From NCBI GenBank assembly GCA_963797175.1, contig CAWCOL010000009.1, positions 1,593,676-1,657,675 on the forward strand: a stretch of DNA of 64,000 nucleotides. The letters run 5' to 3'. This DNA comes from DATLLN01 sp963797175 (GTDB taxonomy: Bacteria > Actinomycetota > Thermoleophilia > Gaiellales > JAICJC01). The position numbers and the translations under genes are program-made. Shown piece by piece: positions 1-7,750 of this stretch. Below the pieces are notes generated by a model that had not been told where the DNA came from, searched no databases, and saw nothing but the letters and a program-made list of their open reading frames with translations. The first letter of the stretch is position 1, and each line of letters opens with the position of its first letter.

Positions 1-1155
1 GGCCGTCCGCCAGGGGGTCTTGGTGGAGGCGACCGCGGCCCGGGCGAAGCCGCCCACGCCGGCGCCGGCCAGCGGATGGTCGCGGATCACGTGCGAGCCC
101 AGGGTGAGCAGGTGGGAGCGGTCGCTGGAGACGCTCTGGGCCGAGTTGCCGTTGGCGGCCACGACCAGGCCGCCCAGGCCGACGACCAGCCCGGTTGCGA
201 CCACCGCCACCGTCACCCGCCGCGGCCAGACGCTGGCGCCCAGCACCAGCGCCCCGGCGGCCAGGGAGAGCAGGCTGGACTGGGAGTACGCGATGTAGAG
301 CCCGGCGAAGAGCACCGCCATCAGGCCGACCACCGGGGCCGTGACGCCGCGGTAGACGGCGACGGCGGCCAGCAGCACGATCGTCATCGCCATGAACCGG
401 CCGTAGACGCTGGCATCCCAGAACAGCGAGTTGACGCGGAAGAACGACGCGTACTCGTTGCCCACGATCACCTTCGGGTTCCAGAACACGTCGCGCGCCG
501 CGAACTGCCAGAACGCGACCGCCGCGAAGACCAGCGCCAGCAGCACCTGGATGCCGAGCGCGAACCGCAGGTCGCGGCGGCCCGGCCGCAGCGCGCCCAG
601 CCGGGCCGTCAGCAGGCCGAACGGCAGCAGGAAGAAGAGCATCTCGATCGTGCCCTGGCGGTGGTCGGCCGTCCACAGCAGCGTCACCGCGCTCCATCCG
701 ATCAGCAGGGCGGCGGCGCGGCCGACCCAGCCCAGCTGGGGCACGGAGCCCCGCCCCTGCAGCAGCTCCCAGCCCTCGGCCGCCCAGGCGACGGCGATCA
801 CGCCGTAGAGCGGGATCAGCAGGTTGGCGTCCTCGCCGGCGGCGTGCACCGGCACCCGGGCCGGCGCAGCCGCCACTGCGGCCAGCAACAGCAGCCAGGG
901 ACGGCGGGTGAGGATCGCCGCCGCCACCGCCAGCAGCGCGATGCCGACCAGGCCCGCGGCCGCGGCCTCGGCGGGCCGGCCGGTCGCGTCCACCCGGATC
1001 CGCGCGATCGGCGAGTGCAGCAGGTCGGCGCCGGCGATCGCCACGCCGGCCGTCCAGGCGATCCAGCCGCCGCGGCGCGCCCACAGGTTCGCGGAGCAGA
1101 GCAGCGGCACCAGCCCGGCCGCGGCGATCAGGGCGCCGGCCTCCGAGCCCGTCAC
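1..1155 (-). CDS. O-antigen ligase-family membrane protein (3' end beyond window)
   Basis: Read on the minus strand from GTG at 1155, the frame is open for 385 codons to base 1 with no stop, so the C-terminus is missing. The protein is a chain of hydrophobic segments of the polymerase/ligase type. Near the visible end it has an HLLTLGSHVIRDHP stretch followed by LAGAGVGGF, which matches the Wzy_C/O-antigen ligase signature (a periplasmic-loop His and a DHP-x-G-x-G-x-G run). The family joins or polymerises lipid-linked glycans at the outer face of the cytoplasmic membrane. Its start overlaps the stop of the upstream gene as GTGA, so the two are translationally coupled. The exact substrate cannot be read from sequence. 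Confidence 0.75.
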   Translation of the reverse strand, partial: MTGSEAGALIAAAGLVPLLCSANLWARRGGWIAWTAGVAIAGADLLHSPIARIRVDATGRPAEAAAAGLVGIALLAVAAAILTRRPWLLLLAAVAAAPARVPVHAAGEDANLLIPLYGVIAVAWAAEGWELLQGRGSVPQLGWVGRAAALLIGWSAVTLLWTADHRQGTIEMLFFLLPFGLLTARLGALRPGRRDLRFALGIQVLLALVFAAVAFWQFAARDVFWNPKVIVGNEYASFFRVNSLFWDASVYGRFMAMTIVLLAAVAVYRGVTAPVVGLMAVLFAGLYIAYSQSSLLSLAAGALVLGASVWPRRVTVAVVATGLVVGLGGLVVAANGNSAQSVSSDRSHLLTLGSHVIRDHPLAGAGVGGFARAAVASTKTPWRTA

Positions 1156-1847
1156 GGGACCGTCACCTGCACGGACGGCGGCCTGGCCGTCCGGTTGCCG
1201 GCCGCGTCCACCGCGTAGATCGTGACGACGTAGCGGCCCGCGGGGCGGCCGCGGAACGCGAAGAACGAGCGGCCGCGCCGGGTCGGGTGCTGGCTCACGT
1301 CCTTGCCGCCCAGGGTCACCCGCTGGTACGTGCGGCTCGGCTCGGACGCGAGGAAGTGCAGGCGCAGGCCGCGGGGCGAGAGGTCGCGCCGGGTGATGTC
1401 GATCGTGGGCGGCGACGTGTCCACCTTGATCGGATCGGGGACCGTGATCGTGCGGTCGCCGTTCTGGAGGTGGACGGCCAGCCGGTAGGTGCCGTCGGGG
1501 ACGACGGCGCCCCTGTCGTCACGGCCGTCCCAGCGCACCCGCACGAGGCCCTTGGCGTGCTGCCGCCCGTCGCCGGGGAGGTGCCGGACGACATCGCCGT
1601 TCGCGTTGACCACGGTCAGCCCGATCTCCTGCCGGTCGCCCAGGATGAAGCGCAGCAGCGCGGTCGGGTGGCAGCGTGGGTCGGCGGCGTCGCAGGTCGG
1701 CGAGAACGACTGCTTGACCTTCGGCCGCTGGACGGGGGAGTGCTCGAGCTTGAGTTGCTCGGCGCGGAGGAAGGCAACCGCACAGGCCGCGATCAGCAGG
1801 GCGAGGAGCAGCGACGCGGCACGTGCCTGTGACACGCGGCGCAGCAT
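1152..1847 (-). CDS. Membrane-anchored FlgD-like Ig-domain protein
   Basis: 231 residues. The N-terminus (residues 8-28) is a hydrophobic anchor or uncleaved signal after MLRRVSQAR. Residues about 65-140 contain the FlgD/CHU-type Ig pattern (VRWDGRDDRGAVVPDGTYRL), and a second beta-rich domain ends with YAVDAAGNRTARP, typical of extracellular Ig-like repeats. There is no flagellar gene nearby, so a cell-surface structural role is more likely than hook-cap function. It overlaps the ligase-like gene by GTGA, linking it to surface glycan assembly. Its function is otherwise unknown. Confidence 0.65.
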   Translation of the reverse strand: MLRRVSQARAASLLLALLIAACAVAFLRAEQLKLEHSPVQRPKVKQSFSPTCDAADPRCHPTALLRFILGDRQEIGLTVVNANGDVVRHLPGDGRQHAKGLVRVRWDGRDDRGAVVPDGTYRLAVHLQNGDRTITVPDPIKVDTSPPTIDITRRDLSPRGLRLHFLASEPSRTYQRVTLGGKDVSQHPTRRGRSFFAFRGRPAGRYVVTIYAVDAAGNRTARPPSVQVTVP

Positions 1848-1852
1848 ACGGC

Positions 1853-1890
1853 GAGGCCCGCCCGCCGCGCGGAGGCGGCGAACGGGCCTC
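1853..1890 (-). terminator. Hairpin after the distal TauE gene
   Basis: Arms GAGGCCCG (1853-1860) and CGGGCCTC (1883-1890) form a perfect 8-bp stem around a GC-rich loop, 13 nt past the stop of the TauE gene. There is no clear U-tract, as is common in high-GC actinobacteria. It also lies just before the start of the next minus-strand gene. Confidence 0.45.
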
Positions 1891-1902
1891 GGAGAGGGTC
1901 GC

Positions 1903-2823
1903 TCAGCCGGTGACGGCGGGCGTCTGCGCCTCGGGCGCCGCGGGCGCCGTGGTCGTCACGGCTGCGCGGTTTCCGCGGGCGACGTAGAGGCCGGCGAGGC
2001 CGAGCACGACCACCGCGACGGCGACGTAGGCGACCGGCGGGCCGCTCAGCAGCTTGACGCCGGACATGCCCAGCACGAGCGCGATGCCGCCGCGCAGCAG
2101 GCGGTCGCTGATGCGGCCGGTGAAGTGCGAGCCGATCAGGATGCCCGGGATCGAGCCGATCAGGATCGTGCCGACGTAGCCGTAGTCGGGCGCGCCCCAG
2201 AGCACGGTGGCCGCGCCGGCGGCGATGGTCACCATCGCGGCGTGCAGCAGGTCGGTGCCGACGACGCGGCGGGCCGAGAGCGGGAAGAGCGTGATCAGGG
2301 CCATGCCGAAGAACACGCCCGAGCCGACCGAGGTGAGGCCGAGGATGAACCCGAACACGACGCCGATCGAGACGGCGATGATCTTGTGGTTGCGGGTCAT
2401 CTCGCCGTCCACCGGCAGTTTGTGGTGATCCCACAGGCCGCGGATGCTCATGAACGTGCGGATGGCGATGACGACGCTGACCAGGATCAGGCTGTAGCCG
2501 ATCACCTTGGGCAGCAAATCGTCGACGCTGCCGTCGAAGATGTTCCACAGGAAGAACACGCCGAAGAAGGCGGCGGGGACGGAGCCGAAGCCCATCCACT
2601 TGGCGACCTCGACGTTGACGTTGTTCAGCGAGCGGTGGCGGGCCGCGCCGAACACCTTGGTGACGGCGGCGTAGACCAGGTCGGTGCCGACCGCGGTGCC
2701 CGCGGGGATCCCGAAGAAGTTGATGAGGATCGGTGTCATCAGCGATCCCGCGCCCATGCCCGTCAGGCCGACGAGCAGGCCCACGGCGAGCCCCGCTGCG
2801 ACAAGTCCGAAGTTGATGTCCAT
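1903..2823 (-). CDS. TauE/SafE-family anion exporter (copy 2)
   Basis: 306 residues with about eight hydrophobic helices. It shows the two-fold TauE/SafE repeat: GLTGMGAGSLMTP near residue 20 and GLTSVGSGVFFGM near residue 165, each followed by a GTDL motif (VGTDLVYAA, VGTDLLHAA). Known family members export sulfite or organosulfur anions, and the location downstream of sulfate-activation genes fits. It is clearly paralogous to the adjacent copy. ATG at 2823 has a purine-rich GGGAGAG just upstream. It has its own promoter nearly identical to that of the paralogue, so it is probably transcribed separately as well as by any read-through. Confidence 0.85.
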   Translation of the reverse strand: MDINFGLVAAGLAVGLLVGLTGMGAGSLMTPILINFFGIPAGTAVGTDLVYAAVTKVFGAARHRSLNNVNVEVAKWMGFGSVPAAFFGVFFLWNIFDGSVDDLLPKVIGYSLILVSVVIAIRTFMSIRGLWDHHKLPVDGEMTRNHKIIAVSIGVVFGFILGLTSVGSGVFFGMALITLFPLSARRVVGTDLLHAAMVTIAAGAATVLWGAPDYGYVGTILIGSIPGILIGSHFTGRISDRLLRGGIALVLGMSGVKLLSGPPVAYVAVAVVVLGLAGLYVARGNRAAVTTTAPAAPEAQTPAVTG

Positions 2824-2877
2824 TCTCTCCCTTTCCCCCCAAGGTGGCTTTCGACGAGATTCCCCAGAAGCCCTACA

Positions 2878-2905
2878 AGTGTAAGTGATCTAGTGGAGAA
2901 TGCAA
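2878..2905 (-). promoter_or_regulatory. Promoter of TauE copy 2, matching that of copy 1
   Basis: On the minus strand: -35 TTGCAT (2905-2900), 16-nt spacer, -10 TACACT (2883-2878). The surrounding 32 bases (2876-2907) match 3789-3820 at 27 positions with no gaps, and the spacer is conserved too. The -10 to start-codon distance is about 55 nt, so there is a real 5' leader. Confidence 0.6.
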
Positions 2906-2946
2906 GTAGGGTCGGAAAGCGGCCCGAGTTTGGCTGTGGGAGCCGG

Positions 2947-3750
2947 TTAGAAGGCCCCGAGGAGCTTCAGTCCGGAGAGCGCGAGCACGCTCGCCAGCGA
3001 CCCTCGCAGCGCCCGGTCGGGCAACGACACCATCAGGTGGGAGCCGAGCACGATGCCGGGCAGCGAGCCCACCATCAGGGCCGCGACGGTCGTCAGGTGC
3101 ACGTCGGGCAGCCAGATGTAGGAGGCGATGGCGGCGGGAATCGTCACCAGCGCGCCGTGGAACAGGTCGGTGCCCACCACGCGCTTCACCGACAGCGGGA
3201 AGAACATGATCAGCGTCATGCCGAAGAAGGCGCCGGCGCCGACCGAGGTGAGGCCGAAGATGAAGCCGAAGACGATGCCGATGCCGAGCGCCAGCAGCTT
3301 GTGGCGGCGGTCGATCTGCCCGTCCTCGGGGGCGGTGTGGCCGCGGAACCCCTTGATGGCGATGAACGTGCGCGCCGCGACGGCCAGCGCCACCAGGATC
3401 AGCGCTCCGCCGATCGCCACCTTGAGGTCGTCCTGGACGCGGGCGGAGTCGCCCTCGGCTATGCGGTGCAGCACGAACACGCCGCACAGCGAGGACGGGA
3501 CGCTGCCTGCGGCCATCCACCGGGCCAGCTCGATGTTGACCGTCCGCAGCCGCAGGTGGCGCCAGCCGCCGACGGCCTTGGTGGCCGCCGAGTAGAGCAG
3601 GTCGGTGCCCACGGCGCCGACGGCGGAGATGCCGAACATGCTGATCAGGACCGGCGCCATCAGCGACCCTGCGCCCATGCCGGTCGACCCGATCAGGATC
3701 CCGACGATCAGGCCCGCGAAGGCCAGCTCTGCAAACTCGGTTCCGCTCAC
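2947..3750 (-). CDS. TauE/SafE-family anion exporter (copy 1)
   Basis: 267 residues from GTG 3750, preceded by GGAGGG about 10 nt upstream. The two internal repeats are visible: GSTGMGAGSLMAP near residue 21 and GLTSVGAGAFFGM near residue 160, plus the paired VGTDLLYSA and VGTDLFHGA motifs. This is the usual eight-helix TauE/SafE topology. It follows ATP sulfurylase but is separated from it by a hairpin and its own promoter. Sulfite, sulfoacetate-type or sulfolactate-type anions are plausible substrates given the neighbours, but the sequence does not decide between them. Confidence 0.85.
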   Translation of the reverse strand: MSGTEFAELAFAGLIVGILIGSTGMGAGSLMAPVLISMFGISAVGAVGTDLLYSAATKAVGGWRHLRLRTVNIELARWMAAGSVPSSLCGVFVLHRIAEGDSARVQDDLKVAIGGALILVALAVAARTFIAIKGFRGHTAPEDGQIDRRHKLLALGIGIVFGFIFGLTSVGAGAFFGMTLIMFFPLSVKRVVGTDLFHGALVTIPAAIASYIWLPDVHLTTVAALMVGSLPGIVLGSHLMVSLPDRALRGSLASVLALSGLKLLGAF

Positions 3751-3790
3751 CGTCTGCGACCCTCCCCCCTGGAGCTCCGCATTTTCCGCA

Positions 3791-3818
3791 AGTCTAAGCG
3801 AGCTTGTGGGGAATGCAA
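3791..3818 (-). promoter_or_regulatory. Promoter of TauE copy 1
   Basis: -35 TTGCAT (3818-3813), 16-nt spacer, -10 TAGACT (3796-3791) on the minus strand, within the 32-base block 3789-3820 shared with the promoter of the second TauE gene. The block sits directly downstream of the terminator-like hairpin that follows sat. Confidence 0.6.
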
Positions 3819-3836
3819 GTCAGCCGGAACGACGAC

Positions 3837-3874
3837 GGGCCGGCCACTTCCGTCGTGGTGGAAGCGACCGGCCC
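3837..3874 (-). terminator. Terminator-like hairpin after sat
   Basis: Outer arms GGGCCGG (3837-3843) and CCGGCCC (3868-3874) with an inner CTTCC/GGAAG pairing make a strong two-part stem-loop 23 nt after the sat stop codon. It separates the sulfate-activation genes from the exporter gene. Confidence 0.6.
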
Positions 3875-3896
3875 GTTGCAGAGCGTGGATCAGCCG

Positions 3897-5066
3897 TTAT
3901 GCGGTGCGGTACGCCTCGATCAGCACCTGGGCCACCTCGGGCCGGGTGAACTCGACCGGGGGCACCTCCCCGTTGCCGAGCATCTCCCGCACCTTCGTCC
4001 CGGACAGGAAGACGTGGTCGTCGGCGGGATGCGGGCAGGTCTTGTTCGACGCCATGTTGCCGCAGGTGCGGCAGAAGAACGTGTGGTCGAAGAACATCGG
4101 CTCGATGTCGAGCTCGTGCGGCTCGAACTCGTCGAAGATGTGGTGCGCGTCGTACGTGCCGTAGTACTTGCCCACGCCGGCGTGGTCGCGGCCGACGATG
4201 AAGTGCGAGCAGCCGTAGTTCTTGCGGCAGATCGCGTGCCACACCGCCTCGCGGGGGCCGGCGTACCGCATGGCCGCCGGGAAGGCGGAGAGCACGGTGC
4301 GGTCGGCCGGGTAGTACTTCTCGAGCAGCACCCGGTAGCACTCCACCCGCACCTCGGCGGGGACGTCGTCCCCCTTGGTCTTGCCGACCAGCGGGTGCAG
4401 CAGCAGGCCGTCAACCGTCTCCAGCGCGCACTTCTGGATGTACTCGTGCGCCCGGTGGACCGGGTTCCGCGTCTGGAACCCGACGACCCGCGACCAGCCC
4501 CGCTCCTCGAACATCGCCCGGGTCTCGGACGGGTCCACGTGCAGCGCGGGGAAGGCCGGCTCAGGCCGGCTGAACACGGTGATCGGACCGCCGATCAGGT
4601 TCGCGCCCTCGGCGTAGATCTGGGCGACGCCGGGATGCGCCTCGTCGTCGGTGCGGAAGACCTTGGCCGCCTCGTTGCGGCGGTCGGCCTGGTACACCTC
4701 GGCGACGTCGATGACGGCCACCAGGCCGCCCTCGAAGCTCTCCAGCGCCAGCCGGTCGCCCGAGGGCGCGCTGTCGGAGGAGAGGGTGACCGGGATGGCC
4801 CAGGCCAGCCCGTTCTCGAGGTGCATGTCCTCCACCGTCGAGCGGTAGTCGGCGCTGCCCATGAAGCCGGTCAGCGGCGACAGTGCGCCGGACGCGATCA
4901 TGTCCAGGTCGGCCGTCTGCTTCTCGGTCAGCCGCAGCTTCGGCAGGCCGGCGGCCTCCTCGGCCAGCGCGGCGGCCTGGTCGCCGCCGATGGTGCGGTC
5001 GACCAGCTCCCCGCCGTGCGGGGCGATCAGGGTCTTCTTGCGAGCAGAGGTCTCAGTCACGCCCAT
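3897..5066 (-). CDS. sat: Sulfate adenylyltransferase (ATP sulfurylase), monomeric Sat type
   Basis: 389 residues. It catalyses ATP + sulfate to APS + PPi. The active-site motifs of the Sat family are intact: GFQTRNPVHRAHEY (about 195-208), GRDHAGVGKYYG (about 290-301) and FLSGTKVREML (about 355-365). A CRTCGN...C zinc-binding cluster lies near residues 330-345, as in thermophile-type and dissimilatory-type Sat. It is not the heterodimeric CysDN enzyme. The ATG overlaps the cysC stop by one base (TGATG), so the two are coupled. It supplies APS both to the adjacent APS kinase and to the APS reductase upstream in the same train. Confidence 0.95.
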   Translation of the reverse strand: MGVTETSARKKTLIAPHGGELVDRTIGGDQAAALAEEAAGLPKLRLTEKQTADLDMIASGALSPLTGFMGSADYRSTVEDMHLENGLAWAIPVTLSSDSAPSGDRLALESFEGGLVAVIDVAEVYQADRRNEAAKVFRTDDEAHPGVAQIYAEGANLIGGPITVFSRPEPAFPALHVDPSETRAMFEERGWSRVVGFQTRNPVHRAHEYIQKCALETVDGLLLHPLVGKTKGDDVPAEVRVECYRVLLEKYYPADRTVLSAFPAAMRYAGPREAVWHAICRKNYGCSHFIVGRDHAGVGKYYGTYDAHHIFDEFEPHELDIEPMFFDHTFFCRTCGNMASNKTCPHPADDHVFLSGTKVREMLGNGEVPPVEFTRPEVAQVLIEAYRTA

Positions 5067-5629
5067 CAGACGCCGGCCCCGGCCGCGACCTGGGGCAGAA
5101 ACCCAAGCCGCTCCAGCTGCTCGACGATCTCGGCGGCGCAGTCCTCGGGCGAACGGCCCTCGGTCTCCAGGACGATCTCCGCGTTGAGCGGCGCCTCGTA
5201 CGGGTCGGAGATGCCGGTGAACTCCTTGATCTCACCGGTGCGGGCCTTGGCGTACAGCCCCTTGACGTCGCGGCGCTCGCACTCCTCCAGGGAGGTGGCG
5301 ACGAAGACCTCGACGAACCCGTCGCCCATCATCTCGCGGACCATGTCGCGGGTCTCGCGGTACGGCGAGATGGCTGCGACGATGACGCCGGCGCCGTGCC
5401 GGACGAGCAGCTTCGAGACGAAGCCGATGCGCAGGATGTTCGCGTCGCGGTCCTCACGCGAGAACCCGAGGCCCTTGCTGAGGTTGGTGCGGACGACGTC
5501 GCCGTCGAGATGGTCGACGAGGACGCCGCGCTTCTCGAGCTCCGGGCCGACGATCTCGGCGACGGTGCTCTTGCCGGCCCCCGAGAGGCCGGTGAACCAG
5601 AGGCAGAAACCCTTCGTGTTGTTCGCCAC
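5066..5629 (-). CDS. cysC: Adenylyl-sulfate kinase
   Basis: 187 residues. It phosphorylates APS to PAPS. The P-loop GLSGAGKST is at about residues 14-22, followed by the DGDVVR motif, the FSREDR/NILRIGFV segment and the ISPYRETR motif, all diagnostic of CysC. The start is GTG at 5629, with AAAGGA 8-9 nt upstream. A 48-nt gap separates it from the APS reductase gene. Having both APS kinase and APS reductase means APS can be routed either to sulfite or to PAPS-dependent sulfation. Confidence 0.95.
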   Translation of the reverse strand: MANNTKGFCLWFTGLSGAGKSTVAEIVGPELEKRGVLVDHLDGDVVRTNLSKGLGFSREDRDANILRIGFVSKLLVRHGAGVIVAAISPYRETRDMVREMMGDGFVEVFVATSLEECERRDVKGLYAKARTGEIKEFTGISDPYEAPLNAEIVLETEGRSPEDCAAEIVEQLERLGFLPQVAAGAGV

Positions 5630-5677
5630 GCTATCTGTCCTTTCCGTGGTGATCGTGCTCGCTCCTTGTTGTAGCGG

Positions 5678-6382
5678 CTACTCCCCGTGGAGGCCGCACT
5701 CCACCTTGCCCGTTCCCTTCCAGCGGCCCGACCGCTCGTCCGATCCCTCGTCGATCGGGCTCGTGCAGGGCACGCAGCCGATCGATGGGAATCCGTGGTC
5801 GTGCAGCGGGTTGTAGGGAATCGAGTGCTTCCAGATGTAGCGCCAGACGTCGCGGCTGGTCCAGTCCACCAAGGGCTGAACCTTCACCACCCCCCGGCGC
5901 GCATCGATCTCGATTTTGCGGGCATTTTGCCGCGTTGTCGACTGGTCACGCCGAATTCCCGTGATCCAGGCGTCCATCCCCTCCAGGGTCTGGGTCAGCG
6001 GCGCGACCTTGCGCATCGCACAGCATGCGGTGGGATCCCGTTCCCAGAGCCGCGGCCCGTGAACCACGGCCTGCTCGTCGACCGAGAGCTCGGGCTCGAT
6101 CCGCTCGAACCGCACCGGGTAGCGCTCGATCAGCTTCTCGCGCGTCCGGTACGTCTCCGGGAAGAGCAGGCCGGTGTCGAACTCGACCACGCGCACGTCC
6201 GGCTCGATCTCCGAGATCATGTGCACCAGCACCGAGGACTGCTTCTGCCACGAGCAGGTCAGCACCAGGCGCGGGTGGAACAGCTCCACCGCCGCGCGCA
6301 GCACGTCCTCCGCCCGCTGATCCTCGAGCTCGTCGGCGAGGCGGTCGGCCTCGGCCTGGCTGATGGGCAGGACGGCGCTCAT
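5678..6382 (-). CDS. cysH: APS reductase (assimilatory, iron-sulfur CysH type)
   Basis: 234 residues. It reduces APS to sulfite with thioredoxin electrons. The two cysteine pairs that ligate the [4Fe-4S] cluster (TACCAMRK about residue 120 and GCVPCT about residue 204) mark the APS-specific form rather than PAPS reductase, and the catalytic ECGLH is at the C-terminus. The ITGIRRDQS segment typical of the family is present. ATG 6382 overlaps the ComA stop as ATGA, a close coupling between the sulfite-making and sulfite-using enzymes. The longer frame reading upstream from 6934 is only an extension into the comA region. Confidence 0.95.
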   Translation of the reverse strand: MSAVLPISQAEADRLADELEDQRAEDVLRAAVELFHPRLVLTCSWQKQSSVLVHMISEIEPDVRVVEFDTGLLFPETYRTREKLIERYPVRFERIEPELSVDEQAVVHGPRLWERDPTACCAMRKVAPLTQTLEGMDAWITGIRRDQSTTRQNARKIEIDARRGVVKVQPLVDWTSRDVWRYIWKHSIPYNPLHDHGFPSIGCVPCTSPIDEGSDERSGRWKGTGKVECGLHGE

Positions 6383-7158
6383 GTGGGGGCGGGGGTGTCG
6401 CGCAGCAGCAGGTCGGGCATCGTGTCCGAGCGCAGGCCCAGCCGCAGGGTCTCCAGCGGGATGACCTCGTCCGGCGGCACGTTGCCGAGGTTGACGTCGG
6501 GGCCGAGGTGGCGGACGAACCAGGCCTGCTGGTCCTTCTGCGGCGCCTCGAACAGCAGCCGGTCCTGGGGGATCTCGTGGACGATCTCGTCGATCAGGCC
6601 GCTGCGCACCTCGCCGGTGCCGCGGAAGATGCCGGCGGTGCCGGTCTCGCGGGCCTCGGTGATCACCTTCCAGGCGCCGGCCTCGAGCTCCTCCTTGATC
6701 CAGGCCACCCACTGGTAGGGCGCATAGATCGCGTCCTGGTCCTTCGACCCGACTTCGGACAGGACGACGAACTCCTCGGCCAGCGTCCGGATCAGCTCCT
6801 GCTTGCTCTCCCGCTCCATCCGCAGCGTGCCGTCGGAGACCTCGACGTGGGTGAAGCCCATCTCGTGGTTCCAGCGGCGGAACTCCTCGACCTTGCCCAG
6901 GGCGACGGCGGCCTCGAACAGCGTCCCGCCGCACACCACGGGCGTGCCGTGGGCGTGGTAGCGGCTGATCTTCTCGCGCAGGTTGCGGGTCACGTAGCTG
7001 GTGCCCCAGCCGAGCTTGACGATGTCCACGTAGTCGCCGGCGGTCTCGAACAGCCCGTCGATCTCGGCCAGCGTCATGCCCTTGTCGATGACGTGCGTGA
7101 GGCCGTGCTCGCGGGGCTTGGGCTCGCGCAGCGGCAGGCCCAGGAACTCTTCCACCAT
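6379..7158 (-). CDS. comA: Phosphosulfolactate synthase (ComA family)
   Basis: 259 residues. Family reaction: sulfite + phosphoenolpyruvate to (R)-2-phospho-3-sulfolactate, first step of coenzyme M synthesis in methanogens and of bacterial sulfolactate/CoM routes. Conserved ComA blocks are visible in order: THVIDKG, VKLGWGTS, CGGTLFEAA, VEVSDGT, LSEVGSKD, EARETG, LFEAPQKDQQAWF, NLGNV and LETLRLGLRSDT. The protein is full length. ATG 7158 lies 2 nt after the fumarase beta stop, and its own stop overlaps cysH. No comB, comC, comD or comE is in the window, so the fate of phosphosulfolactate must differ from the archaeal route or be encoded elsewhere. The plant HSA32 proteins are related, but the sulfur gene context favours true ComA activity. 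Confidence 0.9.
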   Translation of the reverse strand: MVEEFLGLPLREPKPREHGLTHVIDKGMTLAEIDGLFETAGDYVDIVKLGWGTSYVTRNLREKISRYHAHGTPVVCGGTLFEAAVALGKVEEFRRWNHEMGFTHVEVSDGTLRMERESKQELIRTLAEEFVVLSEVGSKDQDAIYAPYQWVAWIKEELEAGAWKVITEARETGTAGIFRGTGEVRSGLIDEIVHEIPQDRLLFEAPQKDQQAWFVRHLGPDVNLGNVPPDEVIPLETLRLGLRSDTMPDLLLRDTPAPT

Positions 7159-7160
7159 GG

Positions 7161-7748
7161 CTAGAGCCTTTCGTAGAGCGTTTCTGTGAGGCGGCGGCGC
7201 GCCTCGACCTGGACGTTCTCGTAGAGCGACTCGCCGTGCGAGTCCATGCCGACGATCAGCGGGCCGAAGTCCCGGACGCGGAAGAGCCACAGGCACTCCG
7301 GCATCAGGTCCTCCCACTCGACCCGCTCGATCTCCTCGATCTGCGTCGTCTCCAGCGCCGCGGCGCCGCCGACGATCGCGAAGTAGACGCCGCCGTACGT
7401 CTTCAGCGGCTCCAGCGCTTCCGGCAGCAGGCCGCCCTTGCCGATGATGGCACGGGCGCCGTGGTCGCGGATCAGCCCCTCGGTGAAGCGGCTCATCCGG
7501 GCGCTGGTGGTGGTGCCGATGCACATCGGCTCGTAGCTCCCGTCGTCGCGCTTGCGGACGTTCGGCGCGGTGTGGAGCAGGGCGGCGCCGGTCAGCGGGA
7601 ACGGCGGCGCCTGGCCCTTGTCGAAGATGCGGATCTGCGTCGCGTCGCGGATGCCGGTGATGTGGCCCTGGATGGTGACGGTGTCGCCGGCGCGGAGGCC
7701 GCGCACGGTCTCCTCGTCGGTGGGGAAGGTGATCTCGTGGTGCGCCAT
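7161..7748 (-). CDS. Class I fumarase / tartrate dehydratase-like beta subunit
   Basis: 195 residues, matching the C-terminal half of iron-sulfur (class I) hydro-lyases. Family features: GDTVTIQGHITGIRDA near residue 25, the PVRKRDDG-like linker, CIGTTTSARM, IGKGGL and YGGVYFAIVGGAAAL. With the alpha subunit it would add or remove water across a dicarboxylate double bond (fumarate/malate, tartrate). It starts 2 nt after the alpha stop and stops 2 nt before comA, so it is tightly co-translated with the sulfonate gene. Substrate specificity cannot be called; 3-sulfolactate is a structural analogue of malate. Confidence 0.85.
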   Translation of the reverse strand: MAHHEITFPTDEETVRGLRAGDTVTIQGHITGIRDATQIRIFDKGQAPPFPLTGAALLHTAPNVRKRDDGSYEPMCIGTTTSARMSRFTEGLIRDHGARAIIGKGGLLPEALEPLKTYGGVYFAIVGGAAALETTQIEEIERVEWEDLMPECLWLFRVRDFGPLIVGMDSHGESLYENVQVEARRRLTETLYERL

Positions 7749-7750
7749 GG

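Noticed and set aside
76..1218. Long plus-strand open frame at the left edge
   Set aside because: Its product is His/Arg/Gln-rich without any domain, while the minus strand encodes a coherent polytopic membrane protein with O-antigen ligase motifs. High GC produces such antisense frames.
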